From: Candidatus Spongiihabitans thiooxidans
Lineage (GTDB): Bacteria > Pseudomonadota > Gammaproteobacteria > Arenicellales > Poriferihabitantaceae
DNA length: 64,000 nucleotides
Assembly: GCA_001543005.1 (NCBI GenBank)
Contig: LFLB01000002.1
Coordinates: 62,001 to 126,000 of the forward strand
Direction: 5' to 3'
Notes under the pieces: model-generated
Told to the model about the DNA's origin: nothing
Databases searched by the model: none
What the model saw: only the letters and a program-made list of their open reading frames with translations
Translations under genes and position numbers: made by a program
Part shown: positions 20,533 to 30,206 of the stretch, one piece after another
How positions within the stretch are numbered: position 1 is the stretch's first letter
Layout: each line of letters starts with the position of its first letter

Positions 20533-20994
20533 ATGCGAAACATATATTTGAAAATGAATTCAGTGCTTAAACCAACCATGATTTTGGTTGTTGCAATCTT
20601 GGTAACCGGCTGTATAAGCGCAAAAAGCAAACCAACAGCAGTTGCTGCTCCCGCTGCTCCCGCTGTTGCTCCTGTTACCCCTGTAGTGGCAGAAGTTGAG
20701 TCTGTAGCCGACGAACTTACGAACTGGACGGTGGTGGTGGGCAACAACCTTTGGTCTATTGCGAGCATAGCAGAGGTTTACAATGTGCCTGAAAGGTGGC
20801 CATTGATTTACAAAGCGAACCTCGACCAGATTATTGACGCTGACCTAATCTATCCAGGACAAGTATTGGCAATACCGAGAGACGCGACACAAAGTGAAAC
20901 AGATGCGGCAATCAACCATGCCAGGGCACGCGGCGCTTGGGCGGTTGGGCCTATCGAAGCTTCTGATAAAGAGTACCTGAAAAATTCAGGCTAG
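20533..20994 (+). CDS. LysM-domain lipoprotein
   Basis: 153 aa. A lipobox 'ILVTGC' places the lipidated Cys at about residue 28, followed by an Ala/Pro/Val-rich linker ('AVAAPAAPAVAPVTPVV') and one LysM domain ('WTVVVGNNLWSIASIAEVYNVPERWPLIYKAN' region, ending 'YPGQVLAIP'). It is predicted to be an envelope lipoprotein that binds peptidoglycan through LysM. The second Met (20566) would shorten the signal peptide to a standard length. A terminator-like hairpin follows. No operon partner. Confidence 0.82.
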   Translation: MRNIYLKMNSVLKPTMILVVAILVTGCISAKSKPTAVAAPAAPAVAPVTPVVAEVESVADELTNWTVVVGNNLWSIASIAEVYNVPERWPLIYKANLDQIIDADLIYPGQVLAIPRDATQSETDAAINHARARGAWAVGPIEASDKEYLKNSG

Positions 20995-21007
20995 TGTTTA
21001 ATTGGAT

Positions 21008-21039
21008 GCACCAGTTGTTGGTCATGGCTGGTGCGTTTT
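21008..21039 (+). terminator. Intrinsic terminator after the LysM lipoprotein gene
   Basis: A perfect 7-bp stem GCACCAG / CTGGTGC with a 13-nt loop, followed by GTTTTGTGT, starts 14 nt after the stop codon. It also lies downstream of the convergent hisG. Confidence 0.65.
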
Positions 21040-21106
21040 GTGTCTGTAGTGCTGAGTCGTACTGGAGATAATACCGTCAATGTTATACCCGGTTATACCC
21101 GGATTA

Positions 21107-21985
21107 TTAAAGCACCATTTTACGTAATTCGAATTCAAGGATTCCTTCAGCGCCCGCCGCTTTCAAAGTCGGTATAATTTTTCTGACTTCCTTTTTGCTC
21201 ACAACAGTTTCAACCGCCAGCCAATCATCACCATAAAGCTGATTAATGGTGGGGGCATGTAAACTCGGAAGTTGCTTAACCAATTCATCAATACGGCGGT
21301 TGGGGACGTTCATTTTTAACAGAACCTTTTCTCGGCCCATTAAGGCGCTTTTCAACAGCAAGGCGATTTGTTCAATTTTTTGCTTTTTCCATGAATTCTG
21401 TAACGCCGTTTTGTTTGCCACGAAAACAGTATGGGTTTCCAGTAAATCGCAGACGATGCGCAAGCCATGGGCTTTTATCGTGCTGCCGGTCTCGGTAATT
21501 TCGACCGCCGCATCGGCCAGACCTTCCACTACTTTCGCCTCAGTCGCACCCCAGGAAAATTCTACAATAGCGTTGATATTTCGGTGTTCGAGATATTGTT
21601 TGGTGAAATTAACTAATTCAGTCGAAATTCTTTTGCCTTCCAGATCTTCTACTGATTTTATTTCAGAGTTGTTTTTAACCACCAATACCCATCTGCATTT
21701 TTGATCAGATGTTTTGGAGTACACGAGATCGGCCACAACCGCAACCTCTGAGTTGGTTTCCACCAGCCAGTCCTGACCGGTCAAGCCGGCATCAAGCACG
21801 CCATTGGTAATGTAGTATCCCATTTCCTGGGAACGTACCAATGAACAATTAATTTCCGGATCATCGATTGATGGAAAATAGTTGCGTGATTGGGTATTAA
21901 TCGACCAGCCAGCCTGAGCGAACAGCGCTTTGGTAGCCTCTTCGAGGCTGCCTTTGGGAATCCCCAGCTTAAGTATGTTTGACAT
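21107..21985 (-). CDS. hisG: ATP phosphoribosyltransferase, long form
   Basis: First step of histidine synthesis, condensing ATP and PRPP. At 292 aa it is the long form with the C-terminal regulatory ACT-like domain (residues ~215-292, including 'NVPNRRIDELVKQLPSLHAPTINQL'), so it should be feedback-inhibited by histidine and not need HisZ. The N-terminus 'LKLGIPKGSLEEATKALF' and the PRPP signature 'EGLADAAVEITETGSTIKAH' are intact. It stands alone: no other his gene is in the window. Confidence 0.95.
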   Translation of the reverse strand: MSNILKLGIPKGSLEEATKALFAQAGWSINTQSRNYFPSIDDPEINCSLVRSQEMGYYITNGVLDAGLTGQDWLVETNSEVAVVADLVYSKTSDQKCRWVLVVKNNSEIKSVEDLEGKRISTELVNFTKQYLEHRNINAIVEFSWGATEAKVVEGLADAAVEITETGSTIKAHGLRIVCDLLETHTVFVANKTALQNSWKKQKIEQIALLLKSALMGREKVLLKMNVPNRRIDELVKQLPSLHAPTINQLYGDDWLAVETVVSKKEVRKIIPTLKAAGAEGILEFELRKMVL

Positions 21986-22040
21986 TGTCTAATCGATAAA
22001 AATAGGGGCGGATTATAACTGAATTAAACTTCGACGAAAT

Positions 22041-22068
22041 GCAGATCAATCACAGCAGATCAATCACA
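22041..22068 (+). repeat. 14-bp tandem duplication between hisG and pntB
   Basis: Two perfect copies of GCAGATCAATCACA, followed by GCAG, in the non-coding gap between the pntB 3' end and the hisG start. Probably replication slippage. Confidence 0.8.
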
Positions 22069-22113
22069 GCAGCCGCCTCCAGGATTTCGGATTTTGCGGA
22101 ACTACCCAAAACT

Positions 22114-23538
22114 TTAAAGCGCCCCAAGCACTTGTTCGATGCTTTCTTTGGCATCTCCAAATAACATTCTGGTATTTTCTTTATAGAATAATGGATTTTC
22201 AACCCCGGCATATCCGCTGGCCATACTGCGTTTTAAGACGACAACGTGATGTGCATTCCAAACTTCTATAACCGGCATCCCCGCGATAGGGCTATCCGGT
22301 GATTCCATGGCTGAGGGATTGACAATATCGTTTGCGCCGATTACCAGGACAACATTGGTATTGGCCAGTTGTTTGTTGATTTGATCCATTTCAAAGACGA
22401 TGTCATAGGGAACTTTGGCTTCTGCAAGTAATACGTTCATATGCCCTGGCATTCGGCCCGCTACCGGATGAATGGCAAAGCTTACCTTGACCCCGCGTCC
22501 CTCCAGTTTCTTTGTCAATTCGGAAACTAAATGTTGGGCGTGAGCAACCGCCATGCCGTATCCCGGAACGATTACCAGTGAGTCGATATTGCTCAATAAC
22601 TCACCAGTCTCATGGGCATTGATCGCAACCACTTCGCCCTGAATTTCTTGTGCACCACTGCCACTGGAGCGGGTAGTGCCAAACCCCCCGATGATGACGC
22701 TCAAGAAAGCGCGATTCATTGCCCGACACATGATGTAACTTAGTATGGCACCGCTTGAGCCGACCAGTGCGCCAGTGACAATCAGCAAATCATTGGAAAG
22801 CATAAATCCTGTTACGGCAGCAGCCCAACCTGAGTAACTGTTTAGCATCGATATCACTACCGGCATGTCCGCACCACCAATGGCCATGACCATGTGTATG
22901 CCAAATAGACATGCGAGCACGGTCATAATCAGTAATCGGCTTAGCCCGGCATCGATTTCATCGGCGTGAACAAATTCATACCCCAAATAGATACAGGCGA
23001 CCAGAATGAGTAAATTAATCCAATGTCGAGCGGGCAGCATTAACGATTTGCTGCCAATTATTCCTTTTAACTTTCCGAACGCAATGACCGAGCCTGTGAA
23101 TGTTACTGCGCCAATTAGCACACCTAAATAAATTTCGATATCATGAATAGTTTTGGCAACACCTGTGTAGTGAACATTGGTGTCCAGATAGGTTGAAAAC
23201 CCAACAAATACCGCTGCCAGCCCAACGAAACTGTGCAAAAGCGCGACCAGTTCCGGCATCGATGTCATTTGTACTCGCGCTGCCAAAATTCCCCCAATGA
23301 CTGCGCCGACTGCCATTGCTACGGCGATTACGCCGTAACCCCGTACCACATCATCATGTGCCACATCGCCCCATAGCGTTGCGGCGATTGCCAGACCCAT
23401 TCCGGCCATGCCATAGAGATTGCCACGTTGCGAGCTTTCCTGACTGCTTAATCCACCCAGACTGAGGATAAAGAAAATACTGGCAACGATGTATGCTCCG
23501 AGGGTAATGCCACTGGCCATGCCGATGCTCATTATCAC
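22114..23538 (-). CDS. pntB: NAD(P) transhydrogenase subunit beta
   Basis: Proton-translocating transhydrogenase, NADP-binding subunit, 474 aa. About 8-9 hydrophobic segments fill the first ~275 residues, followed by the soluble domain III with '[16 protein letters not shown]', '[23 protein letters not shown]', and '[13 protein letters not shown]', all NADP(H)-binding hallmarks. The complex uses proton-motive force to make NADPH. It starts 6 bp after the pntA stop. Confidence 0.96.
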   Translation of the reverse strand: MIMSIGMASGITLGAYIVASIFFILSLGGLSSQESSQRGNLYGMAGMGLAIAATLWGDVAHDDVVRGYGVIAVAMAVGAVIGGILAARVQMTSMPELVALLHSFVGLAAVFVGFSTYLDTNVHYTGVAKTIHDIEIYLGVLIGAVTFTGSVIAFGKLKGIIGSKSLMLPARHWINLLILVACIYLGYEFVHADEIDAGLSRLLIMTVLACLFGIHMVMAIGGADMPVVISMLNSYSGWAAAVTGFMLSNDLLIVTGALVGSSGAILSYIMCRAMNRAFLSVIIGGFGTTRSSGSGAQEIQGEVVAINAHETGELLSNIDSLVIVPGYGMAVAHAQHLVSELTKKLEGRGVKVSFAIHPVAGRMPGHMNVLLAEAKVPYDIVFEMDQINKQLANTNVVLVIGANDIVNPSAMESPDSPIAGMPVIEVWNAHHVVVLKRSMASGYAGVENPLFYKENTRMLFGDAKESIEQVLGAL

Positions 23539-23544
23539 GCCTGA

Positions 23545-25113
23545 TTATTTTTTAAACATGTTTAACATGCGTTGAGTGACCAAAAACCCACCAGCAATAT
23601 TTATAGAGGCAATGACTACCGCTGCTATTGCTAACATCGATCCAATCGGCGATGAAGATCCAATTTGCAAAAGCGCGCCAATAACAATGATGCCGCTTAT
23701 CGCATTGGTCACACTCATCAAAGGCGTATGTAATGCCGAGGTAACATTCCAGACTACCTGCCATCCTACAAAACATGCCAAAACAAAAACAGTAAAGTGA
23801 TTCATAAATGCTTGGGGAGCCACCGCACCGACGCCAAGAATTACCAATGCCCCCATTGCAATGCCGGCCAGCGTCTTAAAGGCGCGGTTTCTTGCGGACG
23901 GTGTTTTAGCCATGGCAGGCGCTTTAACTACAGACGCTTTTTTATCGCCCACACGGTGGCTTGCGCTCAGTGCCACTGCCGGAGGCGGCCAGGTAATTTT
24001 TCCGTTATGCACGACTGTTGTTCCTCTGATAACGTCGTTGTCCATATTGATATTCACGACCCCGTTTTTTTCAGGCGTTAGCTCGCTGAGTAAGTGTCGG
24101 ATATTTGCGGCATATAATTGGCTCGACTGTGCCGCCATTCGACTGAGTAAATCGGTGTAACCAATAATGCTGACCCCATTTTGTTTGACCACACACCCCG
24201 GTTCAGTGCACTCACAGTTTCCCCCCTGTTCCGCGGCCAGATCGACGATTACACTTCCTTGCTTCATAGAGGCCACCATATCCTTTGTTATTAATTTCGG
24301 AGCAGGTTTACCGGGGATCAATGCGGTAGTAATAATGATGTCAACTTCCCGTGCCTGCTCTGCAAACAATGCCATTTCGGCTGCAATGAATTCATCGCTC
24401 ATTACCTTGGCGTAACCGCCTTCGCCAGCGCCTTCTTCTTTGAAGTCGAGTTCAAGAAACTCGGCATTCATACTTTCAATTTGCTCTTTGACTTCCAGGC
24501 GGGTATCAAATGCGCGCACTATCGCACCGAGATTCACCGCCGTACCAATCGCGGCCAAACCCGCTACGCCAGCGCCAATCACCATAACCTTCGCCGGGGG
24601 AATCTTCCCGGCCGCAGTGATTTGGCCGGTGAAGAATCGACCGAAGTGTTGCCCCGCTTCGATTACCGCACGGTAGCCCGCAACATGTGACATCGAAGAC
24701 AATGCATCCATTTTCTGCGCTCTGGATATTCTTGGAACCGAATCCATGGCCAGGACGGTTGCCTTTGACTGTTCAAGTTGTCGCATCAAAACCGTATTTT
24801 GGCCCGGCCAAATAAAGCTGATCAAAGTCTTGTTTGCGGTAAGCCAGTCGACTTCATGAATGCCAAACGATTGATGTTGTTCCGGTGGGCGGACTTTGCA
24901 AATTAAATCTGCCTGTTTCCATAGTTCAGGTGTATCATCAACAATTAAAGCCCCGGCGGCTTGGTACTCTTTGTTGAGGTGCCCCGAAGCCAGTCCAGCA
25001 TTTTTTTCGACTAGAACGTCATAGCCTAGTTTGATTATTTTTTGGGTTTCTTCTGGCGTACAGGCAACCCGACACTCATCGACGTGAATTTCTTTTGGGA
25101 TACCTGTTTTCAT
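23545..25113 (-). CDS. pntA: NAD(P) transhydrogenase subunit alpha
   Basis: 522 aa, the undivided PntA of the enteric type: NAD-binding domain I (residues ~1-380; '[22 protein letters not shown]' Rossmann fingerprint, '[16 protein letters not shown]') fused to the membrane domain II (~four hydrophobic helices after residue 410). The start '[21 protein letters not shown]' is typical. Forms the Pnt complex with PntB downstream. The upstream gap to rnr (divergent) is ~190 bp. Confidence 0.96.
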   Translation of the reverse strand: MKTGIPKEIHVDECRVACTPEETQKIIKLGYDVLVEKNAGLASGHLNKEYQAAGALIVDDTPELWKQADLICKVRPPEQHQSFGIHEVDWLTANKTLISFIWPGQNTVLMRQLEQSKATVLAMDSVPRISRAQKMDALSSMSHVAGYRAVIEAGQHFGRFFTGQITAAGKIPPAKVMVIGAGVAGLAAIGTAVNLGAIVRAFDTRLEVKEQIESMNAEFLELDFKEEGAGEGGYAKVMSDEFIAAEMALFAEQAREVDIIITTALIPGKPAPKLITKDMVASMKQGSVIVDLAAEQGGNCECTEPGCVVKQNGVSIIGYTDLLSRMAAQSSQLYAANIRHLLSELTPEKNGVVNINMDNDVIRGTTVVHNGKITWPPPAVALSASHRVGDKKASVVKAPAMAKTPSARNRAFKTLAGIAMGALVILGVGAVAPQAFMNHFTVFVLACFVGWQVVWNVTSALHTPLMSVTNAISGIIVIGALLQIGSSSPIGSMLAIAAVVIASINIAGGFLVTQRMLNMFKK

Positions 25114-25338
25114 CTTGTTTTATGATTGGTCTCGATTAGTGAAGTTTTTTCTGTTTGGAAATTGGTTTGAGTTTAAAGTGCGGACTTCTAACACTTCCGA
25201 GTTAGCTCAGGAATTATATATTAGTTGCGCTTACTGTCAGATATATTTTTAGTGAATAGCATTTAATAAGGGTATTTTATATGCGCCATATCAACATGAT
25301 TGATGGTGCCAGATGTCTCTTGCCGGAACAAAAAAGGA

Positions 25339-27657
25339 ATGAAAGAAAACACAACGCAGAATTCCACTAAATCGGGTTACCGATCAACAGCCTCCGGCGG
25401 AGTGCCTGTTGCATCAAGATTGCAGATACTTGAATATCTTTCCCACAGAAACCAGCCTGCTACGCTTCAGTCTATTTGTGAACACTTCGATATTTTAAGT
25501 CAGGAAGAGGTCAATGCCCTGTCGGGGCGGTTAAACAGAATGAGTAAAAATGGATATCTATTGATTGATCGCAAAAAGCGATACGGCCTGCCCGAAAAAA
25601 TGGATATTGTGACTGGAAGGGTGGTCGGTCATGCAAAAGGGTTCGGGTTTGTCATTCCTGACCAAGGGCCAGACCAAGGCGGCGACCTGTATCTACACCA
25701 TAATCAAATGCGAAAAGTGTTGCATGGCGATCGAGTGTTGGCGAAAACCAAACGTATTGACAGTCGTGGACGAAAAGAGGGGGTGATTGTTGAGGTATTA
25801 ATTGAACAAGATCGTGAAATTGTCGGGCATTTCCATTTACAAGGCGGCATTGGATTCGTAGAGCCCGATGACCCGCGCTTTGCGCGAGATATCAGTATTC
25901 CTGATAATCGCTTCAATGGCGCAAAAAATGGAGATATTGTGGTCGCTCGAATACGTAAACATCCGATCGAACATCAGCATACCGTGGGAGAGATTATCGA
26001 AGTTGTGGGTCGAGATTTAGCCCCGGGCATGGAAACTGAGATCGCGCTGCGAAAACACGAAATACCCCATAGCTGGCCCCGAGCAGTGGACGAGCAACTG
26101 GATGCTATGAGTGATTTATTCAAGGATAATGTAAGCGAGGCGAGTCCTGAATCGAACAGAAAGGATATTCGAGATTTACCGCTGGTTACTATCGATGGCA
26201 TTGACGCACGGGATTTCGATGATGCGGTTTACTGTGAGCCGCTCACTTCGGGACGGCGGCTGGCGGGATGGCGGCTGGTCGTTGCCATTGCCGATGTGAG
26301 TCACTATGTCAAGGTAGGCAGTGCATTGGATAGTGAAGCATATGCGCGTGGCAATTCGGTGTATTTTCCAAATCGGGTTGTTCCAATGCTGCCGGAAAAT
26401 CTGTCCAATGGTATTTGTTCTCTTAAGTCTGATGAAGATCGATACTGCTTGGTTTGCGATATGCAAATAGCCGATAATGGTGCGGTGAGGCATTTTCAGT
26501 TTTATCCCGGACTAATGCGCTCACAGGCCAGATTAACCTATGAACGGGTAAATGCAATTGTTGTTGAAAAAGATCGAGATCAGCGGCAGGCATGGGCGTC
26601 GGTGACCCCGTCTCTTGATCATCTCTATCAAATGAGTCTGTGTCTTCGGAAAAAACGTGATATTCGGGGCGCGGTTGAGTTTGAATTTCCAGAGCCCTAT
26701 ATCGAATTCGATGATAAAAAACGGATTAGCCGGATATCTGTCCGGCAAAGAAATGATGCGCATCGGTTGATAGAAGAATGTATGTTGGCCGCCAATGTAT
26801 GTGCAGCAGAGTTTTTGCAAACACACGAAGGTAAAAATGCAATTTATCGCAACCATGAAGGCCCGGAAATTGATGCGCTGAATAATTTGCGAAAGTTTCT
26901 TGGCGGGTTGGGGTTGACCCTGGAGGGAGGCGACCAACCCGAAACCAGGGATTATTCCAGACTGGTAGCCAGTGTGGCACACCGAGGTGATATTGCGGGG
27001 GTGGTGCAGGCCGTATTGTTACGCAGTTTGAGTCAGGCTGTGTATAGCACAGACCAAATCGGTCATTTTGCACTGGCCTTTCCAATTTATTGCCACTTCA
27101 CTTCCCCCATTCGTCGATATTGCGACTTGGTGGTTCACCGACAGATTAATCAGATTTTAAGCCGTGTTTTAAATAAGGGTAAAGCACGGAAGATTGGCCC
27201 AGCCGGAATCAGCATGAGTCAAATTGGTGAACATTGTTCGTTTGCCGAGCGCCGGGCGGACGATGCCACCCGAGATGTGATTTCCTGGCTGAAGGCGGAA
27301 TTTATGCAGGAAAAAGTTGGGCAGGAGTTTGAGGGAATAATTTCCGGGGTAAAAGAGTTCGGAATATTCGTTCAGTTAAACGAAATATTCGTGGATGGTT
27401 TGGTGCATGTTACCGGTCTTGGAAATGATTATTACCATTTTGATCCTGCTCGATATCAATTGATGGGTGAGCGTAGCGGCCAGCGTTTCCGTCTTGGAGA
27501 CCAGGTAAGAGTTCGTGTGGCACGGGTTAATCTCGATGAAGCAAAAATTGATTTCGACTTAATTTCGCACGCCGCAAAACCCGGAGCCAGGAAAAGCCGG
27601 AAAAAGTCCGGTAAAAAGCACAACACCAAAAATACAATGAAAAATGATCGCAAGTAA
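25339..27657 (+). CDS. rnr: Ribonuclease R
   Basis: 3'-5' exoribonuclease of the RNase II/R family, able to degrade structured RNA. It has an N-terminal winged-helix domain (~residues 20-75), two cold-shock domains ('GRVVGHAKGFGFVIPD', 'EIVGHFHLQGGIGFVEPDD'), the RNB catalytic domain with the metal-binding aspartates of 'TIDGIDARDFDDAVYC', and an S1 domain ('GQEFEGIISGVKEFGIFVQL'). A Lys-rich tail follows. I start at MKENTTQ; earlier TTG/ATG codons at 25300/25303 are in frame but lack a ribosome-binding site and conservation. rlmB begins 3 bp downstream. Confidence 0.94.
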   Translation: MKENTTQNSTKSGYRSTASGGVPVASRLQILEYLSHRNQPATLQSICEHFDILSQEEVNALSGRLNRMSKNGYLLIDRKKRYGLPEKMDIVTGRVVGHAKGFGFVIPDQGPDQGGDLYLHHNQMRKVLHGDRVLAKTKRIDSRGRKEGVIVEVLIEQDREIVGHFHLQGGIGFVEPDDPRFARDISIPDNRFNGAKNGDIVVARIRKHPIEHQHTVGEIIEVVGRDLAPGMETEIALRKHEIPHSWPRAVDEQLDAMSDLFKDNVSEASPESNRKDIRDLPLVTIDGIDARDFDDAVYCEPLTSGRRLAGWRLVVAIADVSHYVKVGSALDSEAYARGNSVYFPNRVVPMLPENLSNGICSLKSDEDRYCLVCDMQIADNGAVRHFQFYPGLMRSQARLTYERVNAIVVEKDRDQRQAWASVTPSLDHLYQMSLCLRKKRDIRGAVEFEFPEPYIEFDDKKRISRISVRQRNDAHRLIEECMLAANVCAAEFLQTHEGKNAIYRNHEGPEIDALNNLRKFLGGLGLTLEGGDQPETRDYSRLVASVAHRGDIAGVVQAVLLRSLSQAVYSTDQIGHFALAFPIYCHFTSPIRRYCDLVVHRQINQILSRVLNKGKARKIGPAGISMSQIGEHCSFAERRADDATRDVISWLKAEFMQEKVGQEFEGIISGVKEFGIFVQLNEIFVDGLVHVTGLGNDYYHFDPARYQLMGERSGQRFRLGDQVRVRVARVNLDEAKIDFDLISHAAKPGARKSRKKSGKKHNTKNTMKNDRK

Positions 27658-27660
27658 GTC

Positions 27661-28419
27661 ATGGCAATAAAACGTCATCATCAAAGATCGAATATTGCAT
27701 ACGGTTTTCACGCCGTGGAGGCCGTCGTGAAACGCAATTGTGAGAAAGTGGTGGAGGTGATTATCGATCGGCAGAGAACCGACCAACGAACAAAAAATAT
27801 TGTGGCTCTACTGGAGAAATCGAAAGTTTCATTTCGATTTGCTAATCGGGAAGAACCGAAAATTACCGATGATGGGGTAAATAATCAGGGCATTGTCGCT
27901 ATTTTGAAAGCTCAGGCGCCGGCTAAAGGCGAAAAACTGGAAGTGATATTGAACGGGTTGACGCAGGGATTGGTGTTGGTGCTTGATCATATTCAGGATC
28001 CCCATAATCTGGGAGCCTGTTTAAGATCGGCTGAATGTGTCGGGGTTGATGCCGTTATTATACCTCGAGAGGGCGCCAGCCCGGTCAATGCTACTGTTCG
28101 AAAAGTAGCGTCAGGGGCGGTTGAAAACGTTAACATTGTTTATGTTGCTAATGTGGCTCAAACCCTGAAAAAACTTCAGCAGTTGGAATACTGGATAATC
28201 GGGGCCGCTGATCAGGCAAATATGACGTTGTATGATTGCGATTTCACCGGCAACGTCGCCATAGTCATGGGCGCGGAAGGCAAGGGACTGCGTAGATTAA
28301 CCGCACAGCACTGCGATTATCTGGCCAGGATTCCAATGCTTGGCGCGGTATCCAGCCTGAACGTATCAGTTGCGACCGGCGTTTTTTTATTTGAAGCGAT
28401 GCGGCAAAAACATCTTTAA
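27661..28419 (+). CDS. rlmB: 23S rRNA (guanosine-2'-O-)-methyltransferase RlmB
   Basis: SpoU/TrmH-family knotted methyltransferase that modifies G2251 of 23S rRNA. 252 aa. N-terminal substrate-binding domain ('YGFHAVEAVVKRNCEKVVEVII'), then SpoU motifs 1 'LDHIQDPHNLGACLRSAE' (~110-127), 2 'VIMGAEGKGL' (~201-210) and 3 'IPMLGAVSSLNVSVATGVFLFEA' in pieces. The rnr-rlmB pairing with a 3-bp gap is the conserved gammaproteobacterial operon. Confidence 0.96.
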   Translation: MAIKRHHQRSNIAYGFHAVEAVVKRNCEKVVEVIIDRQRTDQRTKNIVALLEKSKVSFRFANREEPKITDDGVNNQGIVAILKAQAPAKGEKLEVILNGLTQGLVLVLDHIQDPHNLGACLRSAECVGVDAVIIPREGASPVNATVRKVASGAVENVNIVYVANVAQTLKKLQQLEYWIIGAADQANMTLYDCDFTGNVAIVMGAEGKGLRRLTAQHCDYLARIPMLGAVSSLNVSVATGVFLFEAMRQKHL

Positions 28420-28507
28420 ATTAGGGTGGCTTTCTGACGCTTGCGGCTGTTTCAGATACTATTCCCGTCGGATTGGTTTGCCTTGTTTCCCTGGTTTCCG
28501 CTCCCAT

Positions 28508-28679
28508 TCAAGAGCGGCATCGTGAATAGGAGACCTGCCGCTTGATATGTTCTTTGCCCCAGCCCCGTTTGCTTTGGTGTTCGGCCACGCGTCGGTCTAT
28601 ATCATAAGGCAATACCCGTGTGGACGATTTTGTTAACCTTCTTGAAATGATATTTACAGGTGTCTCTATCTGTTGGCAT
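28508..28679 (-). pseudogene. Frameshifted remnant of a small GIY-YIG-like protein
   Basis: On the minus strand an ATG at 28679 with a good GGAG site opens MPTDRDTCKYHFKKVNKIVH-TGIAL and stops after 25 codons. One base out of frame the reading continues as YDIDRRVAEHQSKRGW then GKEHIKRQVSYSR. Joined, this resembles small bacterial proteins with a 'NKIVH-GIT-DLERREQEHQ' pattern that I associate with a GIY-YIG-like fold. A single-base insertion near 28600 explains the break. The family assignment is from memory of the pattern, so moderate. Confidence 0.42.
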
Positions 28680-28760
28680 TGTCGTTCTCCGAAAGAATTG
28701 ATAAGTATCCGTTATCTACACAAACTCAATTGTATCAAGATGCGCGCAAGTGACAGGGCG

Positions 28761-28778
28761 ATCCTACTTCGGGAGGAT
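28761..28778 (+). promoter_or_regulatory. Putative operator dyad upstream of the PLP-enzyme gene
   Basis: ATCCTACTTCGGGAGGAT, an 18-bp imperfect dyad (ATCCT / AGGAT). It matches 16 of 18 positions of the sequence at 31173-31190 upstream of the ABC-transporter operon. Both are followed by a GATT-CTCACA stretch and a TA-rich -10-like box (TATAGT at 28802-28807 here), which would place the dyad near -45, a typical activator position. The likely binder is the LuxR-type regulator encoded between the two sites. Confidence 0.6.
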
Positions 28779-28873
28779 AGGCGCGGTGATTCCCTCACAG
28801 ATATAGTTAATTATTGGCACCAGCCTTGAGGTGTGTCGGTCAAATGTATGAATATCCTTTTGTGGAGGTGAAT

Positions 28874-30121
28874 ATGCCCGTGTTTATGGTCGATCAGGTG
28901 AGAGAAATGTTTCCGGCACTGGTCTCAAAAGATGAGCAACCGCCCCCGATATTTCTGGATAATTCGGCCGGTACCCAACTGCCTCGCACGGTGATTGAGG
29001 CGGTTGGTCAAGCGATGACGTCCGCCAGCAGCAATCTGGGCGGCATGTTTCCGAGTTCTATTCGCGCGGATGAAATCTGGCGAAGCAGCCACGAAGCCAT
29101 GGCCGATATGCTGGGTGCCTCCTTGATGCGGGAAATAGTGGTCGGCCCCAGCATGACAACGCTGACCCTGCATATTTCCCGAAGCATCGGTCGAACACTC
29201 CATCGCGGAGATGAGATTATTGTCACGCACATGGATCATGAAGGTGATATTTCTCCCTGGCTGTTACTGGCCGAAGACCTGGGCCTGGTGGTTAAATGGT
29301 TGCCGTTTAATCGCGACACTTGGCGGATCGAGGTTGAGGATCTCAATGCATTGCTAACCGACAAGACCGGCCTTGTGGCGTTGAACTACGCCAGCAATCT
29401 TACTGGCAGCATCAACAATATATCCGAGTTGGCGAGCGTCGCTCGCTCGGCGGGCGCGCTGGTTTATGTCGATGCGGTTCAACTGGCGCCGCACCGCCTG
29501 GTGTCCGTGAATGATCTGAACTGCGACTTTCTGGTTTGTTCGTCCTACAAATTTTACGGGCCGCATCTGGGCATCCTGTGGGGCAGGGAATCGGTGCTGG
29601 CCGATCTTGATGCCTATCGTTGTCGATGCGCGTCCGATGATCCACCGGAAAAATTTGAAACCGGCACGCCGCAAACCGAATTGCTGGCCGGCCTGGAGTC
29701 AACGGTTGCGTATTTCCAGCGGCTGGGTGAAATGTGCGATTATTCCGGTTCCAGGCGAGAAAAGATCGTCGGCGCCTACGCCGCTACAACGGATTATGAA
29801 AACGGACTGACAATAAAACTCATTGAGGAATTAAATGAAATACCAGGTCTTTGCATTCACGGCATAACCGATGCCAAGCACATACAGGATCGGGTACCCA
29901 CGGTTTCTTTCACCCACGCCACTGTTTCGCCCGCCGAGATCGCAAAGACGCTGGCGCAAAACAATATCTGCGCCTGGTCCGGCCACAACTATGCCTATGC
30001 AGTGGTGAAACATCTGGGTCTGGATGAAGAACAAGGCGTGCTTAGAGTCGGCATCGCTCAGTACAATACCGAAAACGAAATTAATCGAACACTTGAGGTG
30101 CTGACCCGTTTGCTCGGATAG
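28874..30121 (+). CDS. Cysteine-desulfurase-like class V aminotransferase fold protein
   Basis: PLP enzyme of the cysteine desulfurase-like family, 415 aa from the ATG at 28874, which has a strong GGAGGTG site 3 nt upstream; the open frame extends 20 codons further without one. Conserved: 'IFLDNSAGTQLP' (~27-38), 'DHEGDISPWLLLAEDLGL' (~120), 'VYVDAVQLAPHRLV' (~197), PLP lysine in 'CSSYKFYGPHLGILWGR' (~218-234), and 'FETGTPQTELLAGLESTV'. The reaction is unknown. Shared regulatory sequence with the amino-acid importer downstream suggests it acts on the imported compound. GC appears higher than the core neighbours. Confidence 0.83.
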   Translation: MPVFMVDQVREMFPALVSKDEQPPPIFLDNSAGTQLPRTVIEAVGQAMTSASSNLGGMFPSSIRADEIWRSSHEAMADMLGASLMREIVVGPSMTTLTLHISRSIGRTLHRGDEIIVTHMDHEGDISPWLLLAEDLGLVVKWLPFNRDTWRIEVEDLNALLTDKTGLVALNYASNLTGSINNISELASVARSAGALVYVDAVQLAPHRLVSVNDLNCDFLVCSSYKFYGPHLGILWGRESVLADLDAYRCRCASDDPPEKFETGTPQTELLAGLESTVAYFQRLGEMCDYSGSRREKIVGAYAATTDYENGLTIKLIEELNEIPGLCIHGITDAKHIQDRVPTVSFTHATVSPAEIAKTLAQNNICAWSGHNYAYAVVKHLGLDEEQGVLRVGIAQYNTENEINRTLEVLTRLLG

Positions 30122-30206
30122 ATTATATAACCGAAATGTCCTGCTCATAATGATGTAGAATGAATGCTTTGAACAAACTACTGATTCGAAAAAAGCCACC
30201 AAATTT

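Noticed and set aside
24003-24045. Possible fourth copy of the hairpin element (TGTTGTTCCTCTGATAACGTC)
   Set aside because: It lies in the pntA coding sequence, encoding a normal PntA stretch on the other strand, and similarity stops after ~20 bp; coincidence is the simpler reading.
25281-25370. Short upstream open frame before rnr (ATG at 25281)
   Set aside because: It has a weak GGG site and overlaps the rnr start in another frame; without conservation there is no support for a regulatory leader peptide.
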